Shown here one piece after another: positions 13,753-21,997 of a stretch of DNA of 28,475 bases. The notes below the pieces were generated by a model that saw only the letters and a list, made by a program, of their open reading frames with translations, ran no database searches and was not told where the DNA came from. The position numbers were made by a program, and so were the translations under genes. Each line of letters starts with the position of its first letter. Positions within the stretch are counted from its first letter, which is position 1. The stretch spans positions 1 to 28,475 of the forward strand of contig CAZJVP010000085.1 of NCBI GenBank assembly GCA_964549615.1, written 5' to 3'. Origin of the DNA: CAYVLA01 sp964549615 [NCBI: uncultured Thermococci archaeon]. GTDB taxonomy: Archaea; CAYQAE01; CAYVLA01.

Positions 13753-14456
13753 GCATTGAGCTCCCGGCCCAGATACAGCCTGCCTATGCGTTCGTGATCC
13801 AGTATCTCCTTGCCCGTCCCCTCGTAGGCCTTGGTGCCCATCACCATGACGTATGCCCTGTCGCATATGGCAAGCGACTTCTTGGCATTCTGTTCCACGA
13901 GCAAGATGGATGTCCCGTTGTCCCTGATCTCTTGGATCTTGGCCATTATGTGCGAAACAAGGGCGGGGGAAAGGCCCGCCGTGGGTTCGTCCAGGAGGAG
14001 CAGCTTGGGATCCGTCATCAGCCCGCGAGCGACTGCGACGGCCTGGCGCTCGCCTCCGCTGAGGTTGATGGCCTTGGTGTCCTTCTTATCCTTGAGAAGC
14101 GGGAATATCTCAAAGACCCTCTGTATGCGGTCATCGCACTCCTTTAGGGTATAGGCGCCCATCTCCAGGTTCTCCATAACTGTCAGGCTCGGAAAAACGT
14201 TGTCCAGCTGAGGAACGTAGTTTATCCCCTGCCTGACGATCCTGTGTGGGCTGAGGCCCGAGATCTTCTTGCCCTCGAGCAGCACCTCGCCCTTCGTCGG
14301 CTGTATAAGGCCGAAGATGGTCTTCATCAAGGTGCTCTTGCCTGACCCGTTGGGGCCGATGATTACGACTATCTCGTCCCTCTCGACGGCGAGGTCCATC
14401 CCTCGCACGATGGTCATCTTGCCGTATCCCGATGACAGGTCCGTGACCTGAAGCAC
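13749..14456 (-). CDS. livF: Branched-chain amino acid-type ABC transporter ATPase LivF
   Basis: This 235-residue protein is one of the two ATPases of the uptake system. It carries Walker A GPNGSGKST (residues 34-42), the Q-loop region near VPQLDN, the signature LSGGERQ, Walker B LLLLDEPT and the switch histidine region. The LivF-type features SHIMAKIQEIRDNGTSILLVEQNA and the C-terminal YLGRELNA confirm assignment as LivF and not LivG. It starts at GTG 14456 with GGAGG seven bases upstream, overlapping the end of livG's spacing region. It is the last gene of the livHMGF operon and its stop overlaps the end of the convergent DHPS-like gene by four bases. Confidence 0.93.
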   Translation of the reverse strand: MLQVTDLSSGYGKMTIVRGMDLAVERDEIVVIIGPNGSGKSTLMKTIFGLIQPTKGEVLLEGKKISGLSPHRIVRQGINYVPQLDNVFPSLTVMENLEMGAYTLKECDDRIQRVFEIFPLLKDKKDTKAINLSGGERQAVAVARGLMTDPKLLLLDEPTAGLSPALVSHIMAKIQEIRDNGTSILLVEQNAKKSLAICDRAYVMVMGTKAYEGTGKEILDHERIGRLYLGRELNA

Positions 14457-14459
14457 GAG

Positions 14460-15215
14460 CTAGCCTCCGAGGTAGGCCTCGATCACCTTGGGGTTGTTCT
14501 GGATCTCAGCCGGGGTCCCCTTGGCAACGACCTCGCCCTTGCTCAACACGTAGATCGTCTCGCAGAAGTCCATGACTATGTCCATATTATGCTCAACGAC
14601 TAGAAAACTCATTCCTCCGTTCCTGAGCTCCACGATCTTCTGGAATATCTTCCTTGCCAAGGTCGGGTTCACGCCGGCTACTGGTTCGTCCAAGAGGATC
14701 ATGAGGGGCTCGACCATGAGCGACCGGCCAAGTTCCAGAAGCTTTTGTTGGCCGCCCGAGAGATTCCCAGCATACTCGTTCCTCAGGTGGTCGATCTCTA
14801 GAAACCGCAGGAGCTCGAGGGCCCTCCTCACGAGTTCTTTCTCCTCGGCAAGCACTCTCGGCCAGCGGGTAAACACCTTGAACAGGGCCTCCCCAGACTG
14901 GCCCCGTGGGGCAACCAGCATGTTCTCGAGGACCGTCATCCTTCGGAAGACTCGCACGATCTGGAAGGTCCGGACGAGTCGTCTGGCGGCGATCTCGTGT
15001 GGCCTGAGATCGGAGATATCCTCGTCTCTGAAGATCACCCTGCCCCCATCCGAGCCGTACTCGCCAGTCACCACGTTTATGAGTGTGGTCTTGCCCGAGC
15101 CGTTCGGCCCAATGAGGCCGACGATGGTTGACGGCTCCGCCTCAAGCGATACCCTATCAAGGGCCCGAAGACCGCCGAAGCTCTTGCTAACGCCCTCAAC
15201 CTTCAGGATGCTCAA
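14460..15215 (-). CDS. livG: Branched-chain amino acid-type ABC transporter ATPase LivG
   Basis: This 251-residue protein is the second ATPase. It shows Walker A GPNGSGKTT (36-44), the LivG-specific VVTGEYGSDGGRVIFRDEDI segment, RTFQIVRVFRRMTVLENMLV, the signature LSGGQQK, Walker B MILLDEP, AGVNPTLARKI and VVEHNMDIVMDFC. The reading frame stays open upstream into livM up to 15692, but LivG proteins begin at SILKVEGVSKSFGG. I therefore chose TTG 15215, whose TG overlaps the TGA stop of livM, indicating coupled translation. The pair LivF and LivG powers import through LivM and LivH. Confidence 0.92.
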   Translation of the reverse strand: MSILKVEGVSKSFGGLRALDRVSLEAEPSTIVGLIGPNGSGKTTLINVVTGEYGSDGGRVIFRDEDISDLRPHEIAARRLVRTFQIVRVFRRMTVLENMLVAPRGQSGEALFKVFTRWPRVLAEEKELVRRALELLRFLEIDHLRNEYAGNLSGGQQKLLELGRSLMVEPLMILLDEPVAGVNPTLARKIFQKIVELRNGGMSFLVVEHNMDIVMDFCETIYVLSKGEVVAKGTPAEIQNNPKVIEAYLGG

Positions 15216-16117
15216 CCGGCCGTCACCTTCGCCTTCCGCTCCCCCAAGACACCCTCGGGCCGATACATCAGGAAGATGATCATGAGCAGACCGATCACGG
15301 CCCAACGTAGGTTGGCCTGAGCCCCGGGCGAGATGTTCACCAAGTCCTTGAGAACCCGTGTGGATCGGTCGAAAATCTGGATCAGGAAGGCACCCAATAT
15401 GGCCCCGTAGTTGTTGGCGGTCCCGCCCACGATCAACATCGTCCAGACGGAAAAAGTCAGCAAGGGCATGAACATGTCGGGGCTCACGAAGGACGTGTAG
15501 TGCGCAAAGATGCTTCCTGCCGCGCCTGCCATGCACGATCCCAAGACTAGGGCCCGGGTCTTGAAGGAGAAGACGTCCTTGCCCAGCGCCTCGGTTGCGG
15601 TCTCGTCCTCCCTTATTGCTCTCAGGACCCTGCCGAAGGGCGAGTTGACGATCCGCTGTGAGATCAGGAAACACGCTCCGAGGACGGCCCACACGAGGCC
15701 CGCATAGACCAGTGGATAGCTCGTAGGCCCAAAAAACCTGGAAAGTGGCCTGGGGATGTTCCTGATGCCCATGGGGCCGAGGCCGTAGGAACTCTCGTTT
15801 AGAAGCACCAACCTCACTACCTCGGCTACCGCTATGGTGGTTATGGCGAGGTAGTCCTCCCTGAGCTTGAGAGTGGGAATTGCGATGAGGAAGCCTAGCA
15901 AGCCCGCGACCAAGATGGCTCCCGCAAGGCCCGCCAAGAAAGGCGCGCCCGAAACCGTGAGGAGAGCGGAGACATACGCCCCCACGGCGAAGAAGGCCAC
16001 CTTCCCGAAATTCATGAGCCTGGTGTAGCCCGCCTCCAAGTTCAGGCTCAGGGAAAGCAGGCCGAAGATGCCGACGTAGGTGAGCGTGTCGGCCATGTAT
16101 CCGATCAAGGAAACCAT
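15212..16117 (-). CDS. livM: Branched-chain amino acid-type ABC transporter permease LivM
   Basis: This 301-residue membrane protein has about eight hydrophobic helices and the LivM hallmarks: LSLNLEAGYTRLMNFGKVAFFAVGAYVSALL near the N-terminus, the ATPase-contacting stretch around SPFGRVLRAIREDETATEALGKD, and TMLIVGGTANNYGAILGAFLIQIF. It forms half of the membrane channel with LivH. The start ATG at 16117 is four bases beyond the livH stop and follows AGAGGGA. It is a standard operon member and nothing appears broken. Confidence 0.92.
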   Translation of the reverse strand: MVSLIGYMADTLTYVGIFGLLSLSLNLEAGYTRLMNFGKVAFFAVGAYVSALLTVSGAPFLAGLAGAILVAGLLGFLIAIPTLKLREDYLAITTIAVAEVVRLVLLNESSYGLGPMGIRNIPRPLSRFFGPTSYPLVYAGLVWAVLGACFLISQRIVNSPFGRVLRAIREDETATEALGKDVFSFKTRALVLGSCMAGAAGSIFAHYTSFVSPDMFMPLLTFSVWTMLIVGGTANNYGAILGAFLIQIFDRSTRVLKDLVNISPGAQANLRWAVIGLLMIIFLMYRPEGVLGERKAKVTAG

Positions 16118-16121
16118 CTGT

Positions 16122-17018
16122 CTAATCCCTCTCTGAACCCATGATTCCCCTTGGCCTCACCAGGAGGACGATGATCAGGACGATGAACGCAATGGCTGGG
16201 CGGTAGCCCGTTGAAAGGGAGAGGGCCCGCAGGATGACCACCCCGACGTTTTCCGCGAAGCCGAGTATGTACGCGGCAAGGATCGTGCCGTAGAAGTTGC
16301 CGATTCCGCCCAGGATTACCACTGCAAACGACGAAAGCAGCGTCTCCCAACCGATCTGGGGGACCAACCTCGTGTCGGCGCCTCTCAAGACCCCGCCGAT
16401 CCCAGCCAACCCAGCCCCGATGAACCATACCCAGATCAGGACGCGGTCAACGTCGATCCCGCAGGCGGATGCAAGCGTCGGGCTGTCTGAAGTCGCTCGC
16501 ATGGCTTTTCCAAGCTTCGTCCTGGTCAGAAAGATGTGTACCAGGGAGACGAGCACGAATGAAGACAGCAGCATGACGACGTGGATGCTAGTCAGCGTGG
16601 CTTCGGCGCCACCGAGCTTCAGCGAGTAGACCTTCGTCCGCAGATTGTACCAGAGGAACTTGGAGCCCCAAATCTGCTGGATGCTGTGCCGGATGACTAG
16701 GCCCAAGCCTATGGACGCGACCATCAGCGAGATCCGGTCGGCGCCCCTTCTGCGCAGGGGCCTGAAGACGAGGAGCTCCGAGCCGACGCCGAGGACGCCT
16801 GCGAACCCGAAGCCGCCCGCCAGGCAAACCAGTAGGCTTTGCCCCGCGATATGGTTTAGCGCTAGGCCGATGTAAGCCCCTGAGGTAACCATCTCTGCAT
16901 GGGAGAAGTTGGCGAACTTGAGGATCCTGTAGACCAAGGTCAAGCCTATTGAAACCAGTGCGTAGACGCTTCCGGTGAGGGCCGAGTTGATGGCGATCTG
17001 GAGGATGTTGAGCGCCAA
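16122..17018 (-). CDS. livH: Branched-chain amino acid-type ABC transporter permease LivH
   Basis: This 298-residue permease shows the LivH pattern NILQIAINSALTGSVYALVSIGLTLVYRILKFANFSHAE at its start, several membrane helices, TKLGKAMRATSDSPTLASACGID (the ATPase contact region) and VILGGIGNFYGTILAAYILGFAENV. The frame is open up to a TTG at 17054, but a TATA-like box occupies 17043-17050, inside that extension. The expected transcription start near 17020 places TTG 17018 at or very near the 5' end, so I chose that start and infer a leaderless message. The length then matches the family. It is the first gene of livHMGF. Confidence 0.9.
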   Translation of the reverse strand: MALNILQIAINSALTGSVYALVSIGLTLVYRILKFANFSHAEMVTSGAYIGLALNHIAGQSLLVCLAGGFGFAGVLGVGSELLVFRPLRRRGADRISLMVASIGLGLVIRHSIQQIWGSKFLWYNLRTKVYSLKLGGAEATLTSIHVVMLLSSFVLVSLVHIFLTRTKLGKAMRATSDSPTLASACGIDVDRVLIWVWFIGAGLAGIGGVLRGADTRLVPQIGWETLLSSFAVVILGGIGNFYGTILAAYILGFAENVGVVILRALSLSTGYRPAIAFIVLIIVLLVRPRGIMGSERD

Positions 17019-17041
17019 GATCGCAGGTTCTTGACGCGCAG

Positions 17042-17051
17042 GTATATAAAT
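17042..17051 (-). promoter_or_regulatory. TATA box of the livHMGF operon
   Basis: The minus strand reads ATTTATATAC, a near-perfect archaeal TATA box. The distance of about 26 bases to 17020 points to transcription beginning at the proposed TTG start of livH. Confidence 0.65.
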
Positions 17052-17160
17052 CAATCAGACTCGCGCACCACTGGCCAAAGCTGTCCCTCGCACGCCATGT
17101 CTGAGCCGTGCCTGAGCCTGTCGCGACCGATGCGCGTGTCCTTAGTGGGCTTGGGCGCTA

Positions 17161-17169
17161 CTTTTAAGC
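17161..17169 (+). promoter_or_regulatory. TATA-like box of the MFS gene
   Basis: CTTTTAAGC lies about 33-40 bases before ATG 17201, giving a predicted leader of about 10 bases. The element is divergent from the livHMGF promoter about 110 bases away. Confidence 0.5.
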
Positions 17170-17200
17170 CCCTCTTCAGGCCGGTCGCAGTCGACGACCT

Positions 17201-18394
17201 ATGACGGGCTTGAGCGACCCGAGGAAACGCCGGCTATACATGGTGCTCTTGGCAAACTTCGCGGTGTTCGGGATGACCGTGACGGTCTTCGGCGCAACGG
17301 TGCCTAGGGTCATCCACGACTTTGGCTGGGGCTACATTGCAACCGGCCTGGTAGTTTCCGCCTCGCCGATCGGGTATTTCGTCTCCGCGTTTGCATCGGG
17401 ACTCCTCGTCGAAAGGTTTGGAGCGAAAGCGGTCATCCTCGGGGGTTTGATGGCCCAGGCCGCCGGGCTCGCCTTCTTTGGGTCGGTTCCAAGAGTCATC
17501 CCTAACCTCTCTATGGCATTGGGCGTTGGCGTCGGTCAAGGCGTAACGGAGGTCGTAACCAACCTCTGCGTCGCCCGGATGGACAGGTCGGGCCGCAGCA
17601 GGCTCATGAGCCTTATGCATGGCGGTTTCACGCTAGGTGCGGTGATGAGTCCGGTGCTTGTAGGGTGGGCGATAGCGGCGGGGCGCACGTGGCAGGGCGT
17701 CTACCAGGCGATGGCGGTCCTCAGCCTCATCATGATGGGAGGCATCTTCCTCTTCAGTTTCGACCCGGTCGAGCCGGAGCAGAGCCAGAGTGGCCGCCCT
17801 CCGTTTGGATGGCTGGTTCGTCAGCCGTTGCTTGGGCTATTCTTTACTGCGATGTTGCTCTTCACTGGAGCTGAGCTTGGATTGTCCTCTTGGGTTTCCC
17901 AGTACTGCGTGAAGGTTCTGGATCTATCGGCAGCCACGGGCGCATGGATGGTTTCGGTCTTCTGGCTGGGAGTTCTGTGTGGCCGTATCGGCGTCTCTGC
18001 GCTCTATGGCGGGCCTCGCCAGATCGATCTGGTGCTTGTGTTTGGGTGCTCCTCGACGGCCGTCCTAGCTGCTTTCCTCCTAGGGAGCGCTCGGGAGGCA
18101 CCCATTCTCCTTTTCGCAACCGGGGTCGGGTACTCTGCCATCTACCCCGCGCTCGTGGCGTCGGCGGGGCACAATTACAAACACGTCCAAGCCGAGGCCA
18201 TAGGAACCGTCGTCACGGGGGGCGGAATGGGCTCATTCCTTTTCCCGATCATGATCGGGGGAATCGCGGGACGATGGGGCATAGCGGCCGGCATTTGGTT
18301 CTGTTGCGCGGCGACCGGTGCCGGGGTCTTGGTCGCGTGGGCGCTACGGATGGCGGCGGGCAAGACCGACGTTGGCGTTCCGCAAGCACGGTAG
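17201..18394 (+). CDS. Major facilitator superfamily transporter
   Basis: This 397-residue protein has the length and hydrophobic pattern of a 12-helix major facilitator transporter. A motif-A-like loop GLLVERFGAKAV is seen at residues 67-78 between helices two and three, and the second half repeats the pattern with a loop near residues 255-270. The central charged loop (DPVEPEQSQSGRP, about 188-200) separates the two halves. Pairing with carbohydrate genes downstream suggests a sugar or organic acid as substrate, but the sequence does not tell. ATG 17201 is the first codon after a TATA-like box with a short leader. Confidence 0.88.
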   Translation: MTGLSDPRKRRLYMVLLANFAVFGMTVTVFGATVPRVIHDFGWGYIATGLVVSASPIGYFVSAFASGLLVERFGAKAVILGGLMAQAAGLAFFGSVPRVIPNLSMALGVGVGQGVTEVVTNLCVARMDRSGRSRLMSLMHGGFTLGAVMSPVLVGWAIAAGRTWQGVYQAMAVLSLIMMGGIFLFSFDPVEPEQSQSGRPPFGWLVRQPLLGLFFTAMLLFTGAELGLSSWVSQYCVKVLDLSAATGAWMVSVFWLGVLCGRIGVSALYGGPRQIDLVLVFGCSSTAVLAAFLLGSAREAPILLFATGVGYSAIYPALVASAGHNYKHVQAEAIGTVVTGGGMGSFLFPIMIGGIAGRWGIAAGIWFCCAATGAGVLVAWALRMAAGKTDVGVPQAR

Positions 18395-18396
18395 AA

Positions 18397-18405
18397 CTTT
18401 AATAC
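18397..18405 (+). promoter_or_regulatory. TATA-like box of the propeller-ABC operon
   Basis: CTTTAATAC lies just behind the stop of the MFS gene and about 32-40 bases before ATG 18437. A transcript would start near 18427, leaving a short leader. Confidence 0.5.
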
Positions 18406-18436
18406 CAACGGAGCGCCCGTGGAGCGAAGATAAGAT

Positions 18437-19969
18437 ATGCGTACGCCCTACCATGGAACGAGAGAGCCCTTGGATTTGAGGTCGAATGTTATTTTCTTCC
18501 ACGATTGGCGCTACATCCATCACGGGGACACCCGCTGGGAGACGGATGAGGGCAAGACGCTCGGCCTTTGGAGTGCGACGCCCATCCCGCCGCTGCGGTG
18601 GGCCGGCAGGGATATCCCGAAAGGGATATGCCTGAAGACGATCCCTGCACAGAAATCGGAACCCATCATAATCCCAGACTCGCCGTGGGAGGGCGCGATC
18701 TTTGCGCCAACGGTCATGAAGGTCGGTAGCGTCTATAGGATGTGGTATGAGGCCGTCCCGCCGGAGGATCTGGCAAGTACGAGGGCCGGCGAGCGGAATC
18801 TTCTGTGCTACGCCGAGTCCGAGGACGGGGTGCATTGGAAAAAGCCCTCGATCGGGCTGGTATCCCGCCCCGGCTGGGACCGAAACAACATAGTATACGG
18901 CGGCCCTCTTGCTCCGGAGTGGGGATACCACGGCGGCAGCGTGTTCCTTGACCCCAGCTGCGCCGCGGAGGAGAGATACAAGATCATTCACCTCGGGTTT
19001 CTCTCCAGGGAGGCCTTTGAGGACTTCAAGAGAGAGGCTCCTGATCAGGTCGATCCCATGAGCGAGCGCAGCAATAGGCCCTCCGCCGTTTTCGGCGCAG
19101 TGTCCCCTGACGGCATACACTGGTCCCCGCTTCCGAAGCCGCTTGTTCTTCAGACGAGCGACACCCAGAACATAGCCTACTACGACGAGTTTTTGGGCAA
19201 GTACGTGGCATACTTCCGTACATGGGTGATCGGACGCCGCTCCATAGGACGGGCTGAATCCACTGATTTCCGTCGCTTCCCTTTACCCGAGACGGTGATC
19301 TGGCCCGGGCATTCCGTTGGCCCATCGGACCTCTGGTACGCCAACGGCAGGACCGCATACCCCGGTGCACCCGATTACCATTTGATGTTCGCGAAGAGGT
19401 GGCGGGTATCGGAGGACAGGTTCTACGTGCACCTCTGGACGAGCCCGGACGGGATCCTCTGGGGGAAGAACGAGGACAGCCAGGTCCTGGGACCTGGGGA
19501 ACCCGGTGGCTGGGATGCGGGCGGCACCAGCGTGGGCTGCGGGATGGTCGAACTGCCGGGCGGCCGGGTCGCCGTGCCTTTCGTGGGTTTTCGTGTGCCT
19601 CACAAGTATACGAGGACGGTGCCTCTCGGGCAGATAGCCTGGGCGTCGTGGCAGAAGGGCAGGCTGGTTGCGCTCGTGGCTCGAGAGGAGGGCGAGTTCA
19701 GGACCATGTACCTGGACTTCGCCGGGGATGAGTTGCACCTGAACGTTCGGACCGCCCAGGTAGGGGAGGTCAGAGTTGAGGTTGTTCAAACCGGGGGAAA
19801 GCCGCTGGACGGCCGGGCGATGCAGGATTGCGACCCGTTGGTCGGAGACTCGCTGGACCAGGTCGTGACTTGGCGGGGCGACCCGAAGGTGCGGCGCGAA
19901 CCGGGGCAGCCGGTGGCATTCCGCATAAGGATGCGGTGGGCCGAGCTCTACGGCATGGCTTTCCGCTGA
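18437..19969 (+). CDS. Five-bladed beta-propeller glycosidase-like protein (GH32/43-like fold)
   Basis: This 510-residue protein resembles the five-bladed propeller hydrolases of the GH32/43/68/130 superfamilies. The repeated blade motif S-x-DG-x-x-W occurs at about residues 128-134 (SEDGVHW), 223-229 (SPDGIHW) and 336-342 (SPDGILW). WEGAIFAPTVMK (84-95) followed by YRMWYEA (100-106) and the YHGGSVFLDP segment (164-172) are typical of the propeller core. Residues about 425-510 form a beta-sandwich tail, as in GH32 enzymes. No signal peptide is present, so it is likely cytoplasmic. Catalytic acids cannot be assigned by eye, so it may be a hydrolase, a phosphorylase or a non-catalytic binder. 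It is the first gene of a run that continues 24 bases later with an ABC exporter. Confidence 0.7.
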   Translation: MRTPYHGTREPLDLRSNVIFFHDWRYIHHGDTRWETDEGKTLGLWSATPIPPLRWAGRDIPKGICLKTIPAQKSEPIIIPDSPWEGAIFAPTVMKVGSVYRMWYEAVPPEDLASTRAGERNLLCYAESEDGVHWKKPSIGLVSRPGWDRNNIVYGGPLAPEWGYHGGSVFLDPSCAAEERYKIIHLGFLSREAFEDFKREAPDQVDPMSERSNRPSAVFGAVSPDGIHWSPLPKPLVLQTSDTQNIAYYDEFLGKYVAYFRTWVIGRRSIGRAESTDFRRFPLPETVIWPGHSVGPSDLWYANGRTAYPGAPDYHLMFAKRWRVSEDRFYVHLWTSPDGILWGKNEDSQVLGPGEPGGWDAGGTSVGCGMVELPGGRVAVPFVGFRVPHKYTRTVPLGQIAWASWQKGRLVALVAREEGEFRTMYLDFAGDELHLNVRTAQVGEVRVEVVQTGGKPLDGRAMQDCDPLVGDSLDQVVTWRGDPKVRREPGQPVAFRIRMRWAELYGMAFR

Positions 19970-19993
19970 GCGGCCGCTAGGGGAGCGACTTTT

Positions 19994-20788
19994 GTGGGAG
20001 GCGCGCGCAAGAGTGGAAAGCATGGCAAGAGCCCATTCCCATTGGTTGAGCCGGCAATCTCGGTCCATAAGCTTGTGAAGAAGTTCGAAGACGTAACGGC
20101 CGTTGACGGGGTTGACATCGACATCGCGCCGGGGGAACTATTCGGATTGCTCGGGCCTAACGGTGCCGGCAAGACCACGATGCTGAACATCCTAGCCGGG
20201 CTCTTGGAACCCACGAGCGGTTCGGCCACGGTGGGCGGCTTCGACGTCCGCAGGAATGTTGCAAATGTCAGGGAGCTGATAGGGGTCTGCCCCCAGGACA
20301 CTGCGGTCTACGACTACCTTACGGGAAGGGAGAACGTTGAGCTCTTCGGCGACCTGCACTGCATCGACAAAGCCAAGCTGAGGGCAAACGCGAAGGTGCT
20401 TCTGGAGAAGGTGGGCCTGTCGGACGATGCGGACCGGCGAGTTGGAACGTACAGCGGCGGGATGAGGCGCCGCGTCAACCTCGCAATGGCTCTCGTCCAC
20501 GATCCCGACATACTGTTCTTGGATGAGCCAACCGTGGCGATGGACCCGCAGTCCCGGCATGCCGTGTGGGATTTCATAAGGGAGCTCAGGGACCGGGGAA
20601 AGACCTTGATACTGACGACCCACCACATGGAGGAGGCCGAGGTGCTGTGCGATAGGGTGGGGGTGATCGATCACGGAAGGCTTATTGCACTGGGCTCCCC
20701 GGATGAGCTCAAGGCAAAGTTTGGGGCCAGAGACTTGGAGGAGGTCTTCATCAAGATTACCGGCAGGAGCATCAGGGAGGGCGCATAG
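19994..20788 (+). CDS. ABC-2 type transporter ATPase
   Basis: This 264-residue protein is a DrrA-like ATPase of an ABC-2 exporter. It shows Walker A GPNGAGKTT (54-62), the Q-loop glutamine at 101, the signature YSGGMRRR (153-160), Walker B ILFLDEPT (173-180) and the switch histidine in TTHHMEEAE (208-216). The usual GLDP D-loop reads AMDP here, a minor change. The 20-residue N-terminal leader (GARKSGKHGK...) is basic. It starts at GTG 19994 and its stop precedes the permease ATG by one base, so the two are translated together. The transported substrate is unknown. Confidence 0.93.
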   Translation: MGGARKSGKHGKSPFPLVEPAISVHKLVKKFEDVTAVDGVDIDIAPGELFGLLGPNGAGKTTMLNILAGLLEPTSGSATVGGFDVRRNVANVRELIGVCPQDTAVYDYLTGRENVELFGDLHCIDKAKLRANAKVLLEKVGLSDDADRRVGTYSGGMRRRVNLAMALVHDPDILFLDEPTVAMDPQSRHAVWDFIRELRDRGKTLILTTHHMEEAEVLCDRVGVIDHGRLIALGSPDELKAKFGARDLEEVFIKITGRSIREGA

Positions 20789-20789
20789 G

Positions 20790-21953
20790 ATGAAGCGGCA
20801 GAGGGTCCTTGCGCTCTCCGGTAAGACCCTGAAGACGATCGTGAGGCAGCCCGCCTCCCTCTTCATGGCCATCCTATTCCCCCTGGTTCTCACCTTCGTT
20901 TTCGGGGCCTCTTTCGGCGGGATGGGGGGAGGACCGGAGGCAACTTTCAAGGTGGGCATCGTGAATCTGGACCAAGGTGGAGCCGGTGCGCGTTGGCCAA
21001 GAGCCTTCATGGGCAATCTCTCTAGTGCCAAAGTTCTCGATCTTTCAACCTACCCCGACAACTCAACGGGCCAAGAGGACCTCTCGAAGGGCGACATCCA
21101 AGGCCTCATCGTGATTCCGCCCAACTTCGGTGAGGCTTGCGATTCGTTCTGGAAAGACCCGGACACACCGGGTTCCTGGGTGAACGCAACCGTCGAACTC
21201 TACCTCGATAGCGGGTCGATGCTTGCCAGCCAGGCGATTCCGCCCATCATTCAGGATCTGCTGATCTCCGTTGTTTATGGAAGGCAACGGTCCGTCCCTA
21301 GACCAGTGCGACTTGGCCTGCCATCCCTGGTTGAGGCCAGAAGGCTAACGACCTACGACTATTTCGTCCCAGGCTTGTTTGCCTTCGCCACGATATTTCT
21401 GATAATGATCGTCGCCCAGTCATTCACCCTCGACCGGCAGAGGGGCCTGCTGAGGCGCATACGCACTACGCCAGCCACCCCATCTGACGTGATCGGGGCG
21501 GAAGCGTTGAGCTACATGGTGGTGGCGGCGATGCAGGTTGGGGTGGTGTTCGCCGTGGCCTTCGCGATGGGGTTCCGCCCGGCGGCGGGTTTCCCCAGCA
21601 TCGCCATGGCGTTCATCATAGTGCTGGTCTTCGCGCTCTGTGCCGTCGGGTTCGGGCTCATGAGCGCAAGCCTTGCAAAGGATCCCGGGGCTGCCACGGG
21701 CATCGCTTTCGTCTTCATACTTCCTCTCATGTTCCTGGGTACCTTCGTGGGCTTCGCCATGTCAGCCGCCATGAGGGCCGTCCAGTGGCTAGTGCCGAGT
21801 TGGTACGTCACGGACGCCCTGACGCACCTCTTCCTGAGAGGCGTCAAGCCAACGAGCCTCTCGGTCCTAACAGACCTGGTCATCGTCTGCGCTTGGAGCG
21901 CAGGAGCCCTTGGTATCGGGGCTGTGCTTTTCGGCAAGTACGGCAAGGACTAG
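20790..21953 (+). CDS. ABC-2 type transporter permease
   Basis: This 387-residue membrane protein pairs with the ATPase just upstream. It has one helix near residues 20-40 (SLFMAILFPLVLTFVFGASF), a large external loop of about 150 residues, and a C-terminal group of about five helices with TYDYFVPGLFAFATIFLIMIVAQSF, DRQRGLLRRIRTTPATPSDVIGAEAL (the coupling region) and the closing segment near the stop. This is the usual YhgE/DrrB layout. The frame is open upstream to 20685, but ATG 20790, with GGAGG ten bases before it, gives the family-like start MKRQRVLALSGKT. Confidence 0.92.
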   Translation: MKRQRVLALSGKTLKTIVRQPASLFMAILFPLVLTFVFGASFGGMGGGPEATFKVGIVNLDQGGAGARWPRAFMGNLSSAKVLDLSTYPDNSTGQEDLSKGDIQGLIVIPPNFGEACDSFWKDPDTPGSWVNATVELYLDSGSMLASQAIPPIIQDLLISVVYGRQRSVPRPVRLGLPSLVEARRLTTYDYFVPGLFAFATIFLIMIVAQSFTLDRQRGLLRRIRTTPATPSDVIGAEALSYMVVAAMQVGVVFAVAFAMGFRPAAGFPSIAMAFIIVLVFALCAVGFGLMSASLAKDPGAATGIAFVFILPLMFLGTFVGFAMSAAMRAVQWLVPSWYVTDALTHLFLRGVKPTSLSVLTDLVIVCAWSAGALGIGAVLFGKYGKD

Positions 21954-21997
21954 CCGCGGCCGAAACATGAAAAAAGGCGACGTACCTGCCTACTTCC

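Noticed and set aside
15216-15692. Long N-terminal extension of LivG
   Set aside because: It overlaps LivM completely and shows no protein-like character; the ATPase domain begins at TTG 15215.
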